Shown here: piece by piece, positions 29,021-36,835 of the stretch
How positions within the stretch are numbered: position 1 is the first letter of the stretch
Layout: every line of letters starts with the position of its first letter
Assembly: GCF_902809865.1 (NCBI RefSeq)
Contig: NZ_CADDWH010000001.1
Coordinates: 2,790,001-2,854,000, forward strand
Source of the DNA: Halobacillus sp. Marseille-Q1614
Lineage (GTDB): Bacteria; Bacillota; Bacilli; Bacillales; Halobacillaceae
Direction: 5' to 3'
DNA length: 64,000 nucleotides
Program-made: the position numbers and the translations under genes
The notes under the pieces: generated by a model
Databases searched by the model: none
Told to the model about the DNA's origin: nothing
What the model saw: only the letters and a program-made list of their open reading frames with translations

Positions 29021-29323
29021 ATGGAACATTTTCCGATCATCCACACAAATTTTTGGGACGTTATCATAGCCGTGCCCTCAGTCATTATACTTACCCAGCT
29101 TTTCAAAATGACGTTTGCTATCCCAAAAGGTCTCATCCCTACTCTTGCTAATATAATCGGCCTGTTCATCGCTGTTTTCATAGCCCACCCCAACAATTTA
29201 TGGGCCGGATTATTTATGGGTTTCTTCTATGGCAACGCAGCTGTTGGAGGGTACGCTTCTTTAAAAACTGCACTTCTTACCTATCGAAAAAGAAAAAGGA
29301 AAAGTCTTTATGCCAAAACATAA
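29021..29323 (+). CDS. Small membrane protein, unknown (about 100 residues)
   Basis: Three hydrophobic segments (AVPSVIILTQLFKM, LIPTLANIIGLFIAVFIA, LWAGLFMGFFYGNAAVGGYA) and a Lys/Arg-rich tail. ATG 29021 lies eight bases after GAGG; a GTG at 29012 in the same frame is too close to it. The size, helix count and basic tail resemble phage holins, but no phage genes are near. Function not assigned. Confidence 0.65.
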   Translation: MEHFPIIHTNFWDVIIAVPSVIILTQLFKMTFAIPKGLIPTLANIIGLFIAVFIAHPNNLWAGLFMGFFYGNAAVGGYASLKTALLTYRKRKRKSLYAKT

Positions 29324-29336
29324 AGATAGAAGCCCC

Positions 29337-29545
29337 TTATTTATTTGCAAAAGATAAACCTTTGGCCTCAAGAGCAGCACGAAGCTCCCAGATCACCTCC
29401 GCGTAATTTCAGAAGCTCTTTCTCACTTATGCCTTTCAATTGTTCCAGCTTTATGTAACTCGCACCATTAGGGGCCATCAGGCTGGTTTCCCTATCTTTG
29501 CTATGAATGTCATTGTTTTCATTAATAGGAGTTCCCGTTAGAAAT
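29337..29545 (-). pseudogene. Decayed coding fragment, unidentified
   Basis: Two frames join to give FLTGTPINENNDIHSKDRET, SYIKLEQLKGISEKELLKLR and then EVIWELRAALEAKGLSFANK before TAA. The shift is near 29400 and no start codon is present. It has normal protein-like composition, but I do not recognise the family. Confidence 0.35.
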
Positions 29546-29601
29546 CTTTAAGACAAATCCCAAGCAATTCTTCTCCCGCTCGAGAAAACTGCTCTTACTT
29601 T

Positions 29602-30303
29602 CTATTCAACCTTTGTTATTTTTAACATCGAATCAGCCCCGTCCTGAAATTCATAGGGAACCTTTAGTTCTTCTACTCTGCAGCCTCTGCTCATAATAAA
29701 CTTCTTTAATTTGTCTAAGTGTTTATATTTATTACCTTCGAGGTCTACTAAGGGGAAGATCCGGATTTCTTCTTTAGAAACTCTTAATAATTCTTTAAGG
29801 GTCTCCTCATGAAAATCATAGTCCAGACGGTCTGCATACATAAATAGAAAATGTGCGGATAAAAGAATATCAAATGATTCGTCCTTAAATGGCAGCGCCG
29901 GAAGTGTGACAGGAACGTATGTTTGTCCGTGTTCTCGCATATCATCCGTACAGTCCTTCAAGGCACTGGCGCGGTATTCTCTAAGCTCATCAATGTCTTT
30001 AAAGTAGTCCCAAACATAATTATTTTTTGCTTTTTCCATGTGTTCCATCGCATGATCAATATCTTCTAACCCCTTGTTTCTTAAGTCCTCCACTGAATGG
30101 TCATATACGATGTCACACGAGGTAATCTCAAACCCCTTTTTCCGTCCGACGGCAGTAAAAGAACAAGCGCCTGCTGGACAATCAAGAATTCTTATTCTTC
30201 TTACAAATTCCTCAGATAGAGCAAACATGTCCATATACTCTTCATATGTCCTGCCGATAAACACAATCTTGTCTATATCAAGCTTTTGCTTTAACCTGCT
30301 CAT
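29602..30303 (-). CDS. Class I SAM-dependent methyltransferase-like protein
   Basis: 233 residues. Motif I is IRILDCPAGACSFTAVG (about 37-53), then EITSCDIVYDH (motif II Asp), and LPFKDESFDILLSAHFLFMY (motif IV/post-I, about 138-157). The glycine-rich loop is atypical (CPAGAC), as in some Bacillus methyltransferases of unknown substrate. ATG 30303 overlaps the end of the small upstream frame. Target unknown. Confidence 0.8.
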   Translation of the reverse strand: MSRLKQKLDIDKIVFIGRTYEEYMDMFALSEEFVRRIRILDCPAGACSFTAVGRKKGFEITSCDIVYDHSVEDLRNKGLEDIDHAMEHMEKAKNNYVWDYFKDIDELREYRASALKDCTDDMREHGQTYVPVTLPALPFKDESFDILLSAHFLFMYADRLDYDFHEETLKELLRVSKEEIRIFPLVDLEGNKYKHLDKLKKFIMSRGCRVEELKVPYEFQDGADSMLKITKVE

Positions 30304-30520
30304 CTATCTCCACCTCCGGCATAAACTTTTTGGGAAAGACTGTTCGTTTCAGACTTAAATAGCTGTTTCTCTTCTAATAATGGATCGTGAAAAATAACTA
30401 ATTCTGCTCCAGGGATATGATTGTTAATTGCTATGCGGGCACTGCACATCTTGCTCCCCGTAAAAATATCTTTGGACGTCCGTGAGCTGTATCTATCCTT
30501 TCCTTTACCCATGATTCCAT
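30300..30520 (-). pseudogene. Short frameshifted gene, unidentified
   Basis: ATG 30520 lies eight bases after AAGGAG and reads MESWVKERIDTAHGRPKIF. A one-base shift then leads to TGSKMCSARIAINNHIPGAE, LVIFHDPLLEEKQLF and a stop at 30300. The two parts join within a few bases near 30460. No family recognised; it is placed between the YesK-like gene and the methyltransferase, overlapping both. Confidence 0.4.
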
Positions 30521-30795
30521 TCTGTTCTCCTTCCGCTGCGTTTGATAAGCTTAGTAAAAATAAGTCCGCTCAAGGAAGGAATAAGCATATAAACTCCAAC
30601 TGCTCCCCAAAATAAGCCATCCCATCCTCCCACAAAGAAGCTGATCGGAAATATTACTAAAGCAAGAACAATAAGCTGAGTGAAAATAACATCACCTATA
30701 TGCTTCTTAGATTTTAATTTCTTTTGAAGAAGATGAAGGACAACGGCTAAAATTAATGAAACAACAATAGATAGAAAAACTAATTCAATTTCCAT
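30505..30795 (-). CDS. YesK-like small membrane protein
   Basis: 96 residues, three hydrophobic segments: EIELVFLSIVVSLILAVVLH, IVLALVIFPISFFVGGWDG and LFWGAVGVYMLIPSLSGLIF. Organisation and length resemble the B. subtilis YesK family, whose role is unknown. ATG 30795 follows the end of the upstream small gene by five bases, so they form an operon. Confidence 0.65.
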   Translation of the reverse strand: MEIELVFLSIVVSLILAVVLHLLQKKLKSKKHIGDVIFTQLIVLALVIFPISFFVGGWDGLFWGAVGVYMLIPSLSGLIFTKLIKRSGRRTEWNHG

Positions 30796-30800
30796 TTAGC

Positions 30801-30992
30801 TCACCCCACATTTCGCTTATAAATTTTGTCTGCACGATAGACGCTCGCAGACATAGTGATTAAAGAAACAACGAACAATCCAATCCAATACTCATTACTG
30901 TAAGCTGCTGCTATGGTTGCAAAAACCCCAGACCAAATGGATACGATAAAACCCAGCATGGTTTTGCCATCCTTTAATACCCGCCAATTCAT
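30801..30992 (-). CDS. Small two-helix membrane protein, unknown
   Basis: 63 residues: MNWRVLKDGKTMLGFIVSIW, then a second helix YWIGLFVVSLITMSASVY and a basic end. ATG 30992 has GGAGGGAATT directly upstream. It is the first gene of the run with the YesK-like protein. No family recognised. Confidence 0.6.
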   Translation of the reverse strand: MNWRVLKDGKTMLGFIVSIWSGVFATIAAAYSNEYWIGLFVVSLITMSASVYRADKIYKRNVG

Positions 30993-31013
30993 GAATTCCC
31001 TCCTACACTAAGG

Positions 31014-31256
31014 TCAAAATTTCTTTGGATTACGCTCATTTCCACGTTTGAAATTCCCTGTGATCTTCGCCATGATTAACTGCCTGGCTTTTTCATTTTC
31101 CGCTATGTCCATTTTATCTAGAAATTTCTCTGCTTCTTTTCCTTTTAGTATTTTTACCTACTGACCGTCGAAGTCTATAAAAACGGTGCGATTTTTAGTG
31201 ACCCGATAACTAAAAGGGGATACATCCAATCGATTTCTTTTATCGATATTGTCCAT
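31014..31256 (-). pseudogene. 81-codon hypothetical gene with an in-frame TAG
   Basis: The frame reads MDNIDKRNRLDVSPFSYRVT then KNRTVFIDFDGQ, an amber codon at 31158-31160 (codon 33), and continues VKILKGKEAEKFLDKMDIAE and IMAKITGNFKRGNERN to TGA. Both sides are clearly one protein, so this is a nonsense mutation or base error. ATG lies just downstream of the acetyltransferase stop on the same strand. Function unknown. Confidence 0.65.
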
Positions 31257-31258
31257 TT

Positions 31259-31807
31259 CTATCCTCCACTGAAAGCAGGATCATTTCCTAAGTACTTTTC
31301 CATTCGAATATCTGCCCACATCTTCCCCTGCCAGTAAGTAAACTCTGGGATGCGGGTGATTTCCTCGTATCCGAGCCTTTTATAAAGGTTAAATGCCTGT
31401 TTGTTAAATTCAAACACGCCGAGTTCAATCCGCTTAAGACCCATACGTGTAATTTGTTCTTCTAAGTATCGTATCGCCGCATATCCGATCCCCTTGCCCC
31501 GTCCTTCCGGCTCGCCTATCGTAATCCCTATCCAGGCTGTACCTGGGTCTTTTTTGTAGAGATGATCTGGATCCACCATATAATTCATTTCGCCGACCAG
31601 TCGTCCATCCACATATATTAGGTAAATGTTCTGATAATGAAGCCGTTCTTTTATTTCATCAGCTGTAACTTTCCACTGGCGTTCTAAATCGGCTTTGTTT
31701 AGATTAGGGCGTGTCAATGGAACCATCTCGGAGTCGTTCTCCCATTTGTTAAACATATCTGCCAGGCTTGGGGTTGGCTGAGTTAATTCTATAAATTGAG
31801 TTTTCAC
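31259..31807 (-). CDS. GNAT N-acetyltransferase
   Basis: 182 residues. TAWIGITIGEPEGRGKGIGY (about 89-108) contains the acetyl-CoA-binding RGKGIG loop, and RIELGVFEFNKQAFNLYKRL (about 126-145) the C-terminal GNAT motif. The start is GTG 31807, seven bases after GAGAGGA. It differs from the RimL-like enzyme at 25819. Substrate unknown. The stop is two bases before the broken gene at 31014-31256. Confidence 0.88.
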   Translation of the reverse strand: MKTQFIELTQPTPSLADMFNKWENDSEMVPLTRPNLNKADLERQWKVTADEIKERLHYQNIYLIYVDGRLVGEMNYMVDPDHLYKKDPGTAWIGITIGEPEGRGKGIGYAAIRYLEEQITRMGLKRIELGVFEFNKQAFNLYKRLGYEEITRIPEFTYWQGKMWADIRMEKYLGNDPAFSGG

Positions 31808-31859
31808 GAGTTGTTCCTCTCTATGTGATTTTTTTCATAATAATTTTCCCTTTCTTGAA

Positions 31860-32204
31860 TTATTCAAAAAAGCAGACTTGCAATTTGTTACCATCTAAAT
31901 CATAAAAATTAAAGAAGTTATTTACATCGTCATTACATAATTCGCTTACTGATACGCTTTTTCCCTTCAATTCTTCATAGGTTTTCTTGATATTTTTCGA
32001 AAAGAATATCGGATAGGTCTGATGAGTGTTTAAATGTCTGTCACCTTCTTCAAGAGTTAGCGGAATACTGTTGCTTCCAACGCTTAGCACGCGATAGCCT
32101 TCACCTCTAAAAGCAACTTCAAACCCGAGGATCTCCTGATACCATCTGCAAGACTTCTCCACATCTTTAACAATTAAGCACAATGTATCAATTCTATCAA
32201 TCAC
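31860..32204 (-). CDS. VOC (glyoxalase/bleomycin resistance fold) protein
   Basis: About 114 residues with the paired beta-alpha-beta-beta-beta units of the vicinal oxygen chelate fold: IDRIDTLCLIVKDVEKSCRW, YQEILGFEVAFRGEGYRVL and FFNFYDLDGNKLQVCFFE. DLDGNKLQ is the typical metal-site end strand. The start is GTG 32204, eight bases after AAGGAG; an in-frame GTG at 32213 is too close. Such proteins are metal-dependent lyases, dioxygenases or drug-binding proteins; which is not known. Confidence 0.82.
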   Translation of the reverse strand: MIDRIDTLCLIVKDVEKSCRWYQEILGFEVAFRGEGYRVLSVGSNSIPLTLEEGDRHLNTHQTYPIFFSKNIKKTYEELKGKSVSVSELCNDDVNNFFNFYDLDGNKLQVCFFE

Positions 32205-32302
32205 TAGTAACACTCCTTACGAATGTATTATTTCTTTATGATTCTTAGATTTTACTTTTATAAATACGATTTACTCTAAAGTTGGTTTCATCATTCATTG
32301 AA

Positions 32303-32342
32303 GTAAAGTTGACTTGACATAATGTTAAGTCAACTTTACAAT
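32303..32342 (+). promoter_or_regulatory. Promoter and operator of the XRE cassette
   Basis: A perfect 13-bp inverted repeat, GTAAAGTTGACTT (32303-32315) and AAGTCAACTTTAC (32327-32339), overlaps a consensus sigma-A promoter: TTGACA (32314-32319), 17 bases, TACAAT (32337-32342). Half-site-like TAAAGTTGG copies occur at about 32277 and 32357. Inference: the adjacent XRE repressor binds here and regulates itself. Confidence 0.75.
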
Positions 32343-32365
32343 TAAACCAATAAATGTAAAGTTGG

Positions 32366-32578
32366 TTGGATATGTATTTATCAAATCGAGTAAAAGAACT
32401 ACGTGCTAAAATTGGATGGACACAAACAGATCTTGCAAGGCAGGTAGAGGTGTCGCGGCAGACGATCGCCGCTTTAGAGAAGGATGACTATATTCCTTCC
32501 CTGCTGCTGGCAATGAGGGTAGCTCAAGCTTTTGATTTACAGGTGGAAGAAATATTTACGTTGGAGGACGAACGATGA
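32366..32578 (+). CDS. XRE-family transcriptional regulator (small, YgzD-like)
   Basis: 70 residues, almost only a Cro/C1 helix-turn-helix: VKELRAKIGWTQTDLARQVE, VSRQTIAALEKDDYIPSLLL and QVEEIFTLEDE. The start may be TTG 32366 or ATG 32372; no good ribosome site is visible for either. Its stop overlaps the ATG of the membrane protein gene (ATGA), so they are coupled. The perfect inverted repeat upstream is the likely operator. Confidence 0.88.
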   Translation: MDMYLSNRVKELRAKIGWTQTDLARQVEVSRQTIAALEKDDYIPSLLLAMRVAQAFDLQVEEIFTLEDER

Positions 32579-33045
32579 GTACTTATAAGAATGCTTTAAT
32601 TTCGATTACTTTAATTGTTTTGTTCGGATGGGCTTTAGTACCTTTATATAGTGCGCAAATACAGTTTGCTGAAATCATTCACGATCCTAACCCGCCCTGG
32701 GAAATTACTATCCCGGTTCTTCCCATCCTGTTCTTTCTCCTGATCGGCGGAATTCTTACGGCGATGGCCTACAAGAAAAACAAAAAGAAACATGGCTCCT
32801 GGAAGCAAGCAGCCCTTCTGCCTCCTGAATTAGAAGAGAGCGATGAACGTGAGCGTTTTCTAACAGGAAAAGCCTGCCGCAGCTCTTATGTAGCGATGTG
32901 GTATATTTCTCCGATAGCCGCTGCCCTGCTTCTCCTCTATCCATTTGTTATTGAAACAATGCCGTATTATCCAATCATTATATTGCTGCTTATCCCTTTA
33001 GTTCAGACGCTCGTGTATTTTATGAGCTGGAAGAAAAATTACTAA
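32575..33045 (+). CDS. Four-helix membrane protein paired with XRE regulator (DUF2178-like)
   Basis: 156 residues with helices at about 8-27, 45-63, 105-123 and 133-150 and a cytosolic loop KKNKKKHGSWKQAALLPPEL followed by EESDERERFLTGKACRSSY. The charged ESDERE segment between helix pairs recurs in DUF2178/DUF3796-type partners of small XRE repressors. The pair is a recurrent two-gene cassette in Bacilli whose signal is unknown. It overlaps the regulator gene by four bases. Confidence 0.75.
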   Translation: MSTYKNALISITLIVLFGWALVPLYSAQIQFAEIIHDPNPPWEITIPVLPILFFLLIGGILTAMAYKKNKKKHGSWKQAALLPPELEESDERERFLTGKACRSSYVAMWYISPIAAALLLLYPFVIETMPYYPIIILLLIPLVQTLVYFMSWKKNY

Positions 33046-33054
33046 GCGAAAAGA

Positions 33055-33087
33055 AAAGGAACTTCCGTATGGGAAGTTCCTTTTAGT
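33055..33087 (+). terminator. Terminator of the XRE cassette
   Basis: AAAGGAACTTCC pairs with GGGAAGTTCCTTTT around GTAT, shortly after the membrane protein stop. Confidence 0.75.
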
Positions 33088-33147
33088 TAGGCTGGAAAAA
33101 GTATTTTGCTGCAGTAAAACTTATTGATTCCTGATGGCTTACGATTA

Positions 33148-33181
33148 AAAAACACTTAAATCACTAGAGATTCAAGTGTTA
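33148..33181 (-). terminator. Terminator of the MerR-like gene
   Basis: On the minus strand AACACTTGAATC and GATTTAAGTGTT pair and are followed by TTTTAAT, just after the stop at 33188. Confidence 0.65.
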
Positions 33182-33187
33182 GCAGCG

Positions 33188-33883
33188 TTATCTGAATAAA
33201 GCCAGAATTCGTTCAAGCTTCCCTTTTGGTTTGACCGACTCTTCCAGACGTTTATTAAATTCATTCTGGGACTGCCATTCTTTTCTCTGTTCATCCCGCA
33301 TGTGCTGTAATTCCTGTTTTAGTGCTTCACTTTTCTCTCTCTCCTGCTCAAGCAGGGCCTCATAGTGATTTTTTTGCTGTTCTGACAGCTTCTCAATGTT
33401 GGTCGAAGTTTTCTGTGCGAAGTTCCCTACACCCGAACTGATTACATGATGATCCTGCTGAAGCCGGGATACCTTTGTTTTCAGTTCGTTCATATCATTA
33501 GACAGCTGGACATTCATTTCTCTTGCAGCTGCCAGTTCATTCGTTAACGCTTTGAAAAACTCGCTTAACTGAGCAGGGTCCTGAAGAGAATGGTCATATG
33601 TATTGGGGATGGCAACTTCTGTCGACCTTTTCAGCCGGTTTCGCTGATCTTCGACAAGGTCTTTCGCCATATCGTCCTGCGGCTTATCCGTGTCCCGGAT
33701 TGCTTTAAGAGCATCGATATCAGAGCGCACAAAAATCCGCCGATCTCCGTCTTTAAAAAATTCATAACCATTCCGTTCTAAAATCTGCCCATATCTTCGT
33801 ACTGTCGTTGTAGCGATTCCCATTTCTTCTGCAACTTCCTTAGTAGAGAAAGCTCGCTCATTGGGTTGTATATCGTGTCGCAT
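33188..33883 (-). CDS. MerR-type HTH protein with coiled coil (DUF3967-like)
   Basis: 231 residues. The N-terminal winged helix AFSTKEVAEEMGIATTTVRR then YGQILERNGYEFFKDGDRRI spans about 11-50. Residues ~105-215 are a long charged coiled coil (SNDMNELKTKVSRLQQ; ALLEQEREKSEALKQELQHM). The C-terminal KPKGKLERILALFR closes the family pattern. Related proteins occur on chromosomes and plasmids of Bacillus; by layout it resembles RacA-like DNA-binding coiled-coil proteins, but no such role is shown. ATG 33883 follows AAAAGGAGG. Confidence 0.78.
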   Translation of the reverse strand: MRHDIQPNERAFSTKEVAEEMGIATTTVRRYGQILERNGYEFFKDGDRRIFVRSDIDALKAIRDTDKPQDDMAKDLVEDQRNRLKRSTEVAIPNTYDHSLQDPAQLSEFFKALTNELAAAREMNVQLSNDMNELKTKVSRLQQDHHVISSGVGNFAQKTSTNIEKLSEQQKNHYEALLEQEREKSEALKQELQHMRDEQRKEWQSQNEFNKRLEESVKPKGKLERILALFR

Positions 33884-34028
33884 ATCGGGCCTCCTTTTCT
33901 AAAATAATGAAGGTTTTTTAATAATTTTTCAAGATGATTTGGTAGCGTTACAAATGTAAGACAGGACCAATTCATGAGGAATTCTATTTAGATTTTTGGA
34001 GAATAATGTATAAGAAGGAGGAATGACC

Positions 34029-34340
34029 ATGTCAGATTTTGAAGAAATCTACAATCAGTACAAGCAGCAGGGCGAACAGAACGCCGCCCAGGAACAAGGA
34101 AGCCAAGCTCCTCAGCAGGGACAGGAAGAGATCGTAGCTGTAAGAAAAAATGATGACGGCGACATTATCGCTGTTAAAACAAACAGCGGACGCGAACTCG
34201 ACTATGTCTCTGCCCTCAATGAAGCAAAACAAGGAAACCTCGCTCATGTTGACGTCTTCCATAAATACGGACGTGATATTCTACGCAGTGAGCCGGACGG
34301 TATTAAAGAGAACAACCTGGATAATCTGCCGAATTTTTAG
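34029..34340 (+). CDS. DUF3892 domain protein
   Basis: 103 residues. A Gln-rich N-terminal linker (QGEQNAAQEQGSQAPQQGQE) precedes the compact DUF3892 domain: EIVAVRKNDDGDIIAVKTNS, GRELDYVSALNEAKQGNL and FHKYGRDILRSEPDG. The domain is small and soluble, function unknown. ATG 34029 is seven bases after AAGGAGGA; the ATG at 34023 is too close. It is monocistronic with its own terminator. Confidence 0.85.
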   Translation: MSDFEEIYNQYKQQGEQNAAQEQGSQAPQQGQEEIVAVRKNDDGDIIAVKTNSGRELDYVSALNEAKQGNLAHVDVFHKYGRDILRSEPDGIKENNLDNLPNF

Positions 34341-34344
34341 TCAT

Positions 34345-34378
34345 AAACCGCCGAAGTTTCTGTCGGCGGTTTTTTTTT
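34345..34378 (+). terminator. Terminator of the DUF3892 gene
   Basis: AAACCGCCGA and TCGGCGGTTT pair around an eight-base loop, followed by a long T-run. Confidence 0.92.
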
Positions 34379-34380
34379 CA

Positions 34381-34806
34381 TCTATTCAAACTTTATTAGA
34401 ACTTTGGTTAAACACTTAAGAGGTAAGGATATAAGGGGGGATAGAGGTGATAAAAATTGGTCAATTTCTTATTAGAAGCCACGATTATCTTTATTCTTAA
34501 AAACCTTGTCTACTTTTTCACAAACAAAACTTACCGGCCAAGCTATTTTAGCACCTTTAGTCGAAAGCGTCGAGACAATAACTCCTGTTGTACCTACCCT
34601 AAATTCCTGTACTTTAACGGCGAAACGATGTTTTCTGTAGGACTGTCGGGCCTACCCGCTTCTTTGCTTTAATTGAAGCAAGAATTGGAGTTCTTCTTCC
34701 AACTGCCTATTTTATGAAAGCACTGGAACCTGGCTCCGCATCGTGAATAAGCAGATGCCTGTTGATAATTATAGTAATCCGATTAAAAATAAAGCTCTGC
34801 CTTTTT
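34381..34806. pseudogene. Decayed region with an acyl/peptidyl-carrier-like fragment
   Basis: On the plus strand a short open piece (about 34652-34747) reads TRFFALIEARIGVLLPTAYF then MKALEPGSAS before TGA. This resembles the end of a phosphopantetheine carrier domain of peptide or polyketide synthetases (usual form: LFxxIExxFGVxLPLxxLFxxPT). GAGGTGA near 34444 precedes other short open pieces. The body of any synthetase is absent. Confidence 0.35.
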
Positions 34807-34974
34807 TCAGCTCAACCCCCCTCTTTCTGCATTCCTTTTAGTAAATCTAGGTTTACTGAAATAGGTGCCCAGAAACATAAATAACAAGGCAGCCATCATT
34901 CCTGACCCTCCCTGGTCAAAAATAAGAGAAACGGGTATGGATAAACTTGATAGTACAAACGTAGCTTTCATCAT
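34807..34974 (-). CDS. Possible small membrane protein, unknown
   Basis: 55 residues from ATG 34974 (AAGGTGACAG upstream): MMKATFVLSSLSIPVSLIFD, then a helix MMAALLFMFLGTYFS and a basic tail. Two hydrophobic segments. No family recognised. Confidence 0.45.
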   Translation of the reverse strand: MMKATFVLSSLSIPVSLIFDQGGSGMMAALLFMFLGTYFSKPRFTKRNAERGGLS

Positions 34975-35055
34975 ATCTGTCACCTTAATAAATGCTAGTT
35001 CCAATTATTCCAAACAAATAATGGAACCTCAATTATTTTTTTCAGGAAAAACACA

Positions 35056-35090
35056 AAAAGACGCATATCCTTTACAGATAAGCGTCTTTT
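35056..35090 (-). terminator. Terminator of the formaldehyde dehydrogenase gene
   Basis: AAAAGACGCATATC and GATAAGCGTCTTTT pair around a seven-base loop; on the minus strand a T-run follows, just after the stop at 35102. Confidence 0.85.
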
Positions 35091-35101
35091 GCTCCGTTCA
35101 T

Positions 35102-36316
35102 TTAACTCTTCAGCATACCATGCGGATCCAGTACAAACTTCTTCGCCGCTCCTGAGTCAAATTCATCGTAACCAAGAGGAGCATCCTCAAGTCCAATCAC
35201 TGTAGCATTTACTGCTTTAGCGATGTTGGCTTTTCCTTTTAAAATGGCCATCATCAATCCGCGATGGTAGCGCATGACTGGGGTCTGGCCGGTGGCAAAG
35301 GTTTGGGCTTTGGCCCATCCAAGGCCGAAATCAAGTTTCAGCGAGCCGCGTCTTGCGTCTTCATCCGAAGCGCCGGGATCTTCCGTTACATAGAGGCCTG
35401 GGATTCCGAGGCCTCCGCCTGCTCTGGTGGCTTTCATAATAGAGTTAAGTACAGTAGCCGGAGCCTCCTGGTGATCATGTCCATGGGCTTCAAAACCGAC
35501 ACAGTCAACAGCGACATCAACTTCAGGAACGCCAAGAATCTGATCAATTTGCTCAGAAATATCATCATGCTCACTAATATTAATGGTTTCACATCCAAAG
35601 CTTCGCGCCTGCTTCAGACGCTCTTCGATCAGGTCGCCGACAATTACGACCGAAGCGCCGAGCAGCTGAGCCGAGTGGGCGGCTGCCAATCCTACAGGTC
35701 CTGCCCCAGCAATATAGACTGTGGAACCAATCTTTACACCACCCGTATAAGCTCCGTGGAATCCTGTCGGGAAGATGTCTGATAGCATCGTCAAATCGAG
35801 CATTTTTTCCATGGCTTGGTCTTTATCAGGGAACTTCAGGCACTGGAAGTCTGCATAAGGAACCATAACATATTCAGCCTGTCCGCCGACCCAGCCGCCC
35901 ATATCTACATAGCCGTAGGCAGAGCCCGGCCGATCCGGATTCACATTTAAACAGATATGTGTATTTTGTTCTTTACAGTTGCGGCAGCGTCCGCACGCAA
36001 TGTTAAATGGAACGGAAACAAGGTCGCCTTTATTAACAAACTCTACATCTCGCCCTGTTTCAATCACTTCACCGGTAATTTCATGTCCAAGTACGAGCCC
36101 CTCGGGAGCTGTGGTTCTTCCTCTGACCATGTGCTGGTCACTTCCGCAAATATTGGTGGATACGACTTTTAAAATGACTCCGTGATCACAGCGCCGCCCG
36201 ACGTTCTGCGGGTTTACTCCAGGACCATCCTTCAACACAAGCTCAGGAAATTCGATATCTTTTACCGTGACTCCGCCATTACCTGTATAGGCTACTGCCC
36301 GGTTATTCGTCGCCAA
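35102..36316 (-). CDS. fdhA: Zinc-dependent formaldehyde dehydrogenase, glutathione-independent type
   Basis: About 404 residues of the medium-chain dehydrogenase family. STNICGSDQHMVRG (catalytic-zinc Cys), VLGHEITGEVI (zinc His/Glu), the structural-zinc cysteines in CGRCRNCKEQNTHICLN, and the NAD-binding VYIAGAGPVGLAAAHSAQLL. Inserts such as PDRPGSAYGYVDMGGWVGGQ and DCVGFEAHGHDHQEAPATVL distinguish the glutathione-independent FdhA group, which oxidises formaldehyde to formate with NAD+. TTG 36316, eight bases after GGGAGG, gives ATNNRAVAYTGNGG, the family N-terminus. The frame stays open to ATG 36433, which would add 39 residues. Monocistronic with terminator. Confidence 0.9.
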   Translation of the reverse strand: MATNNRAVAYTGNGGVTVKDIEFPELVLKDGPGVNPQNVGRRCDHGVILKVVSTNICGSDQHMVRGRTTAPEGLVLGHEITGEVIETGRDVEFVNKGDLVSVPFNIACGRCRNCKEQNTHICLNVNPDRPGSAYGYVDMGGWVGGQAEYVMVPYADFQCLKFPDKDQAMEKMLDLTMLSDIFPTGFHGAYTGGVKIGSTVYIAGAGPVGLAAAHSAQLLGASVVIVGDLIEERLKQARSFGCETINISEHDDISEQIDQILGVPEVDVAVDCVGFEAHGHDHQEAPATVLNSIMKATRAGGGLGIPGLYVTEDPGASDEDARRGSLKLDFGLGWAKAQTFATGQTPVMRYHRGLMMAILKGKANIAKAVNATVIGLEDAPLGYDEFDSGAAKKFVLDPHGMLKS

Positions 36317-36592
36317 ATTTACAACCTCCCGCTTAATTTTTGTTAGCGCTTTCATTACTGTCCCTAAAAACATCGGGCTGCGAACGCTGCCTGCTCCCTC
36401 CTCTGCATGAGTCAAATTGCCCAATCTCTTCATATGTTCCCTTTCCTATATTTCCCTAAACTTCTGCAATTTTCTATTAACAAGAGATTAATAGATTTTC
36501 ACCCAGCTACAAGCTTAAACTTTTACTTTTATGCTTTTAATCGAACCAATTGTTGAAGGGACCAGGAGGCAGGCGCAGCAAAGCCTGACCAC

Positions 36593-36670
36593 GCAGGTCC
36601 TCCCCAAGAAAAAGTTGAAAATGTAATTTACATGATCCCTGATGGTTTTAATGCGGATTACGCTATTTGA
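36593..36670 (+). pseudogene. Alkaline phosphatase N-terminal fragment
   Basis: The open stretch reads AGPPQEKVENVIYMIPDGFN then ADYAI before TGA. VENVIYMIPDGF matches the first beta-strand and metal-binding Asp of alkaline phosphatases (VKNVIxxIGDGM in most). Only about 25 codons remain; signal peptide and body are missing. It may be the trace of a deleted phosphatase gene. Confidence 0.45.
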
Positions 36671-36835
36671 GAACTTTCAGCGGACAGTTCTTTTTTATGG
36701 GGGTTCCTCATCAATGCATATAAAAGCAATATGATAAGCTATAATAGAAACATCTGCAGAATATTTTATTGGACCGTATCTTTTTTTCTTTCTTAATCGT
36801 TTAAAGGATAGAGAGGAACTAAAGGAGTGAGGAAA

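Noticed and set aside
29021-29323. Holin and therefore phage remnant
   Set aside because: Helix number and basic tail fit a holin, but there is no neighbouring endolysin or phage gene, so only a small membrane protein is claimed.
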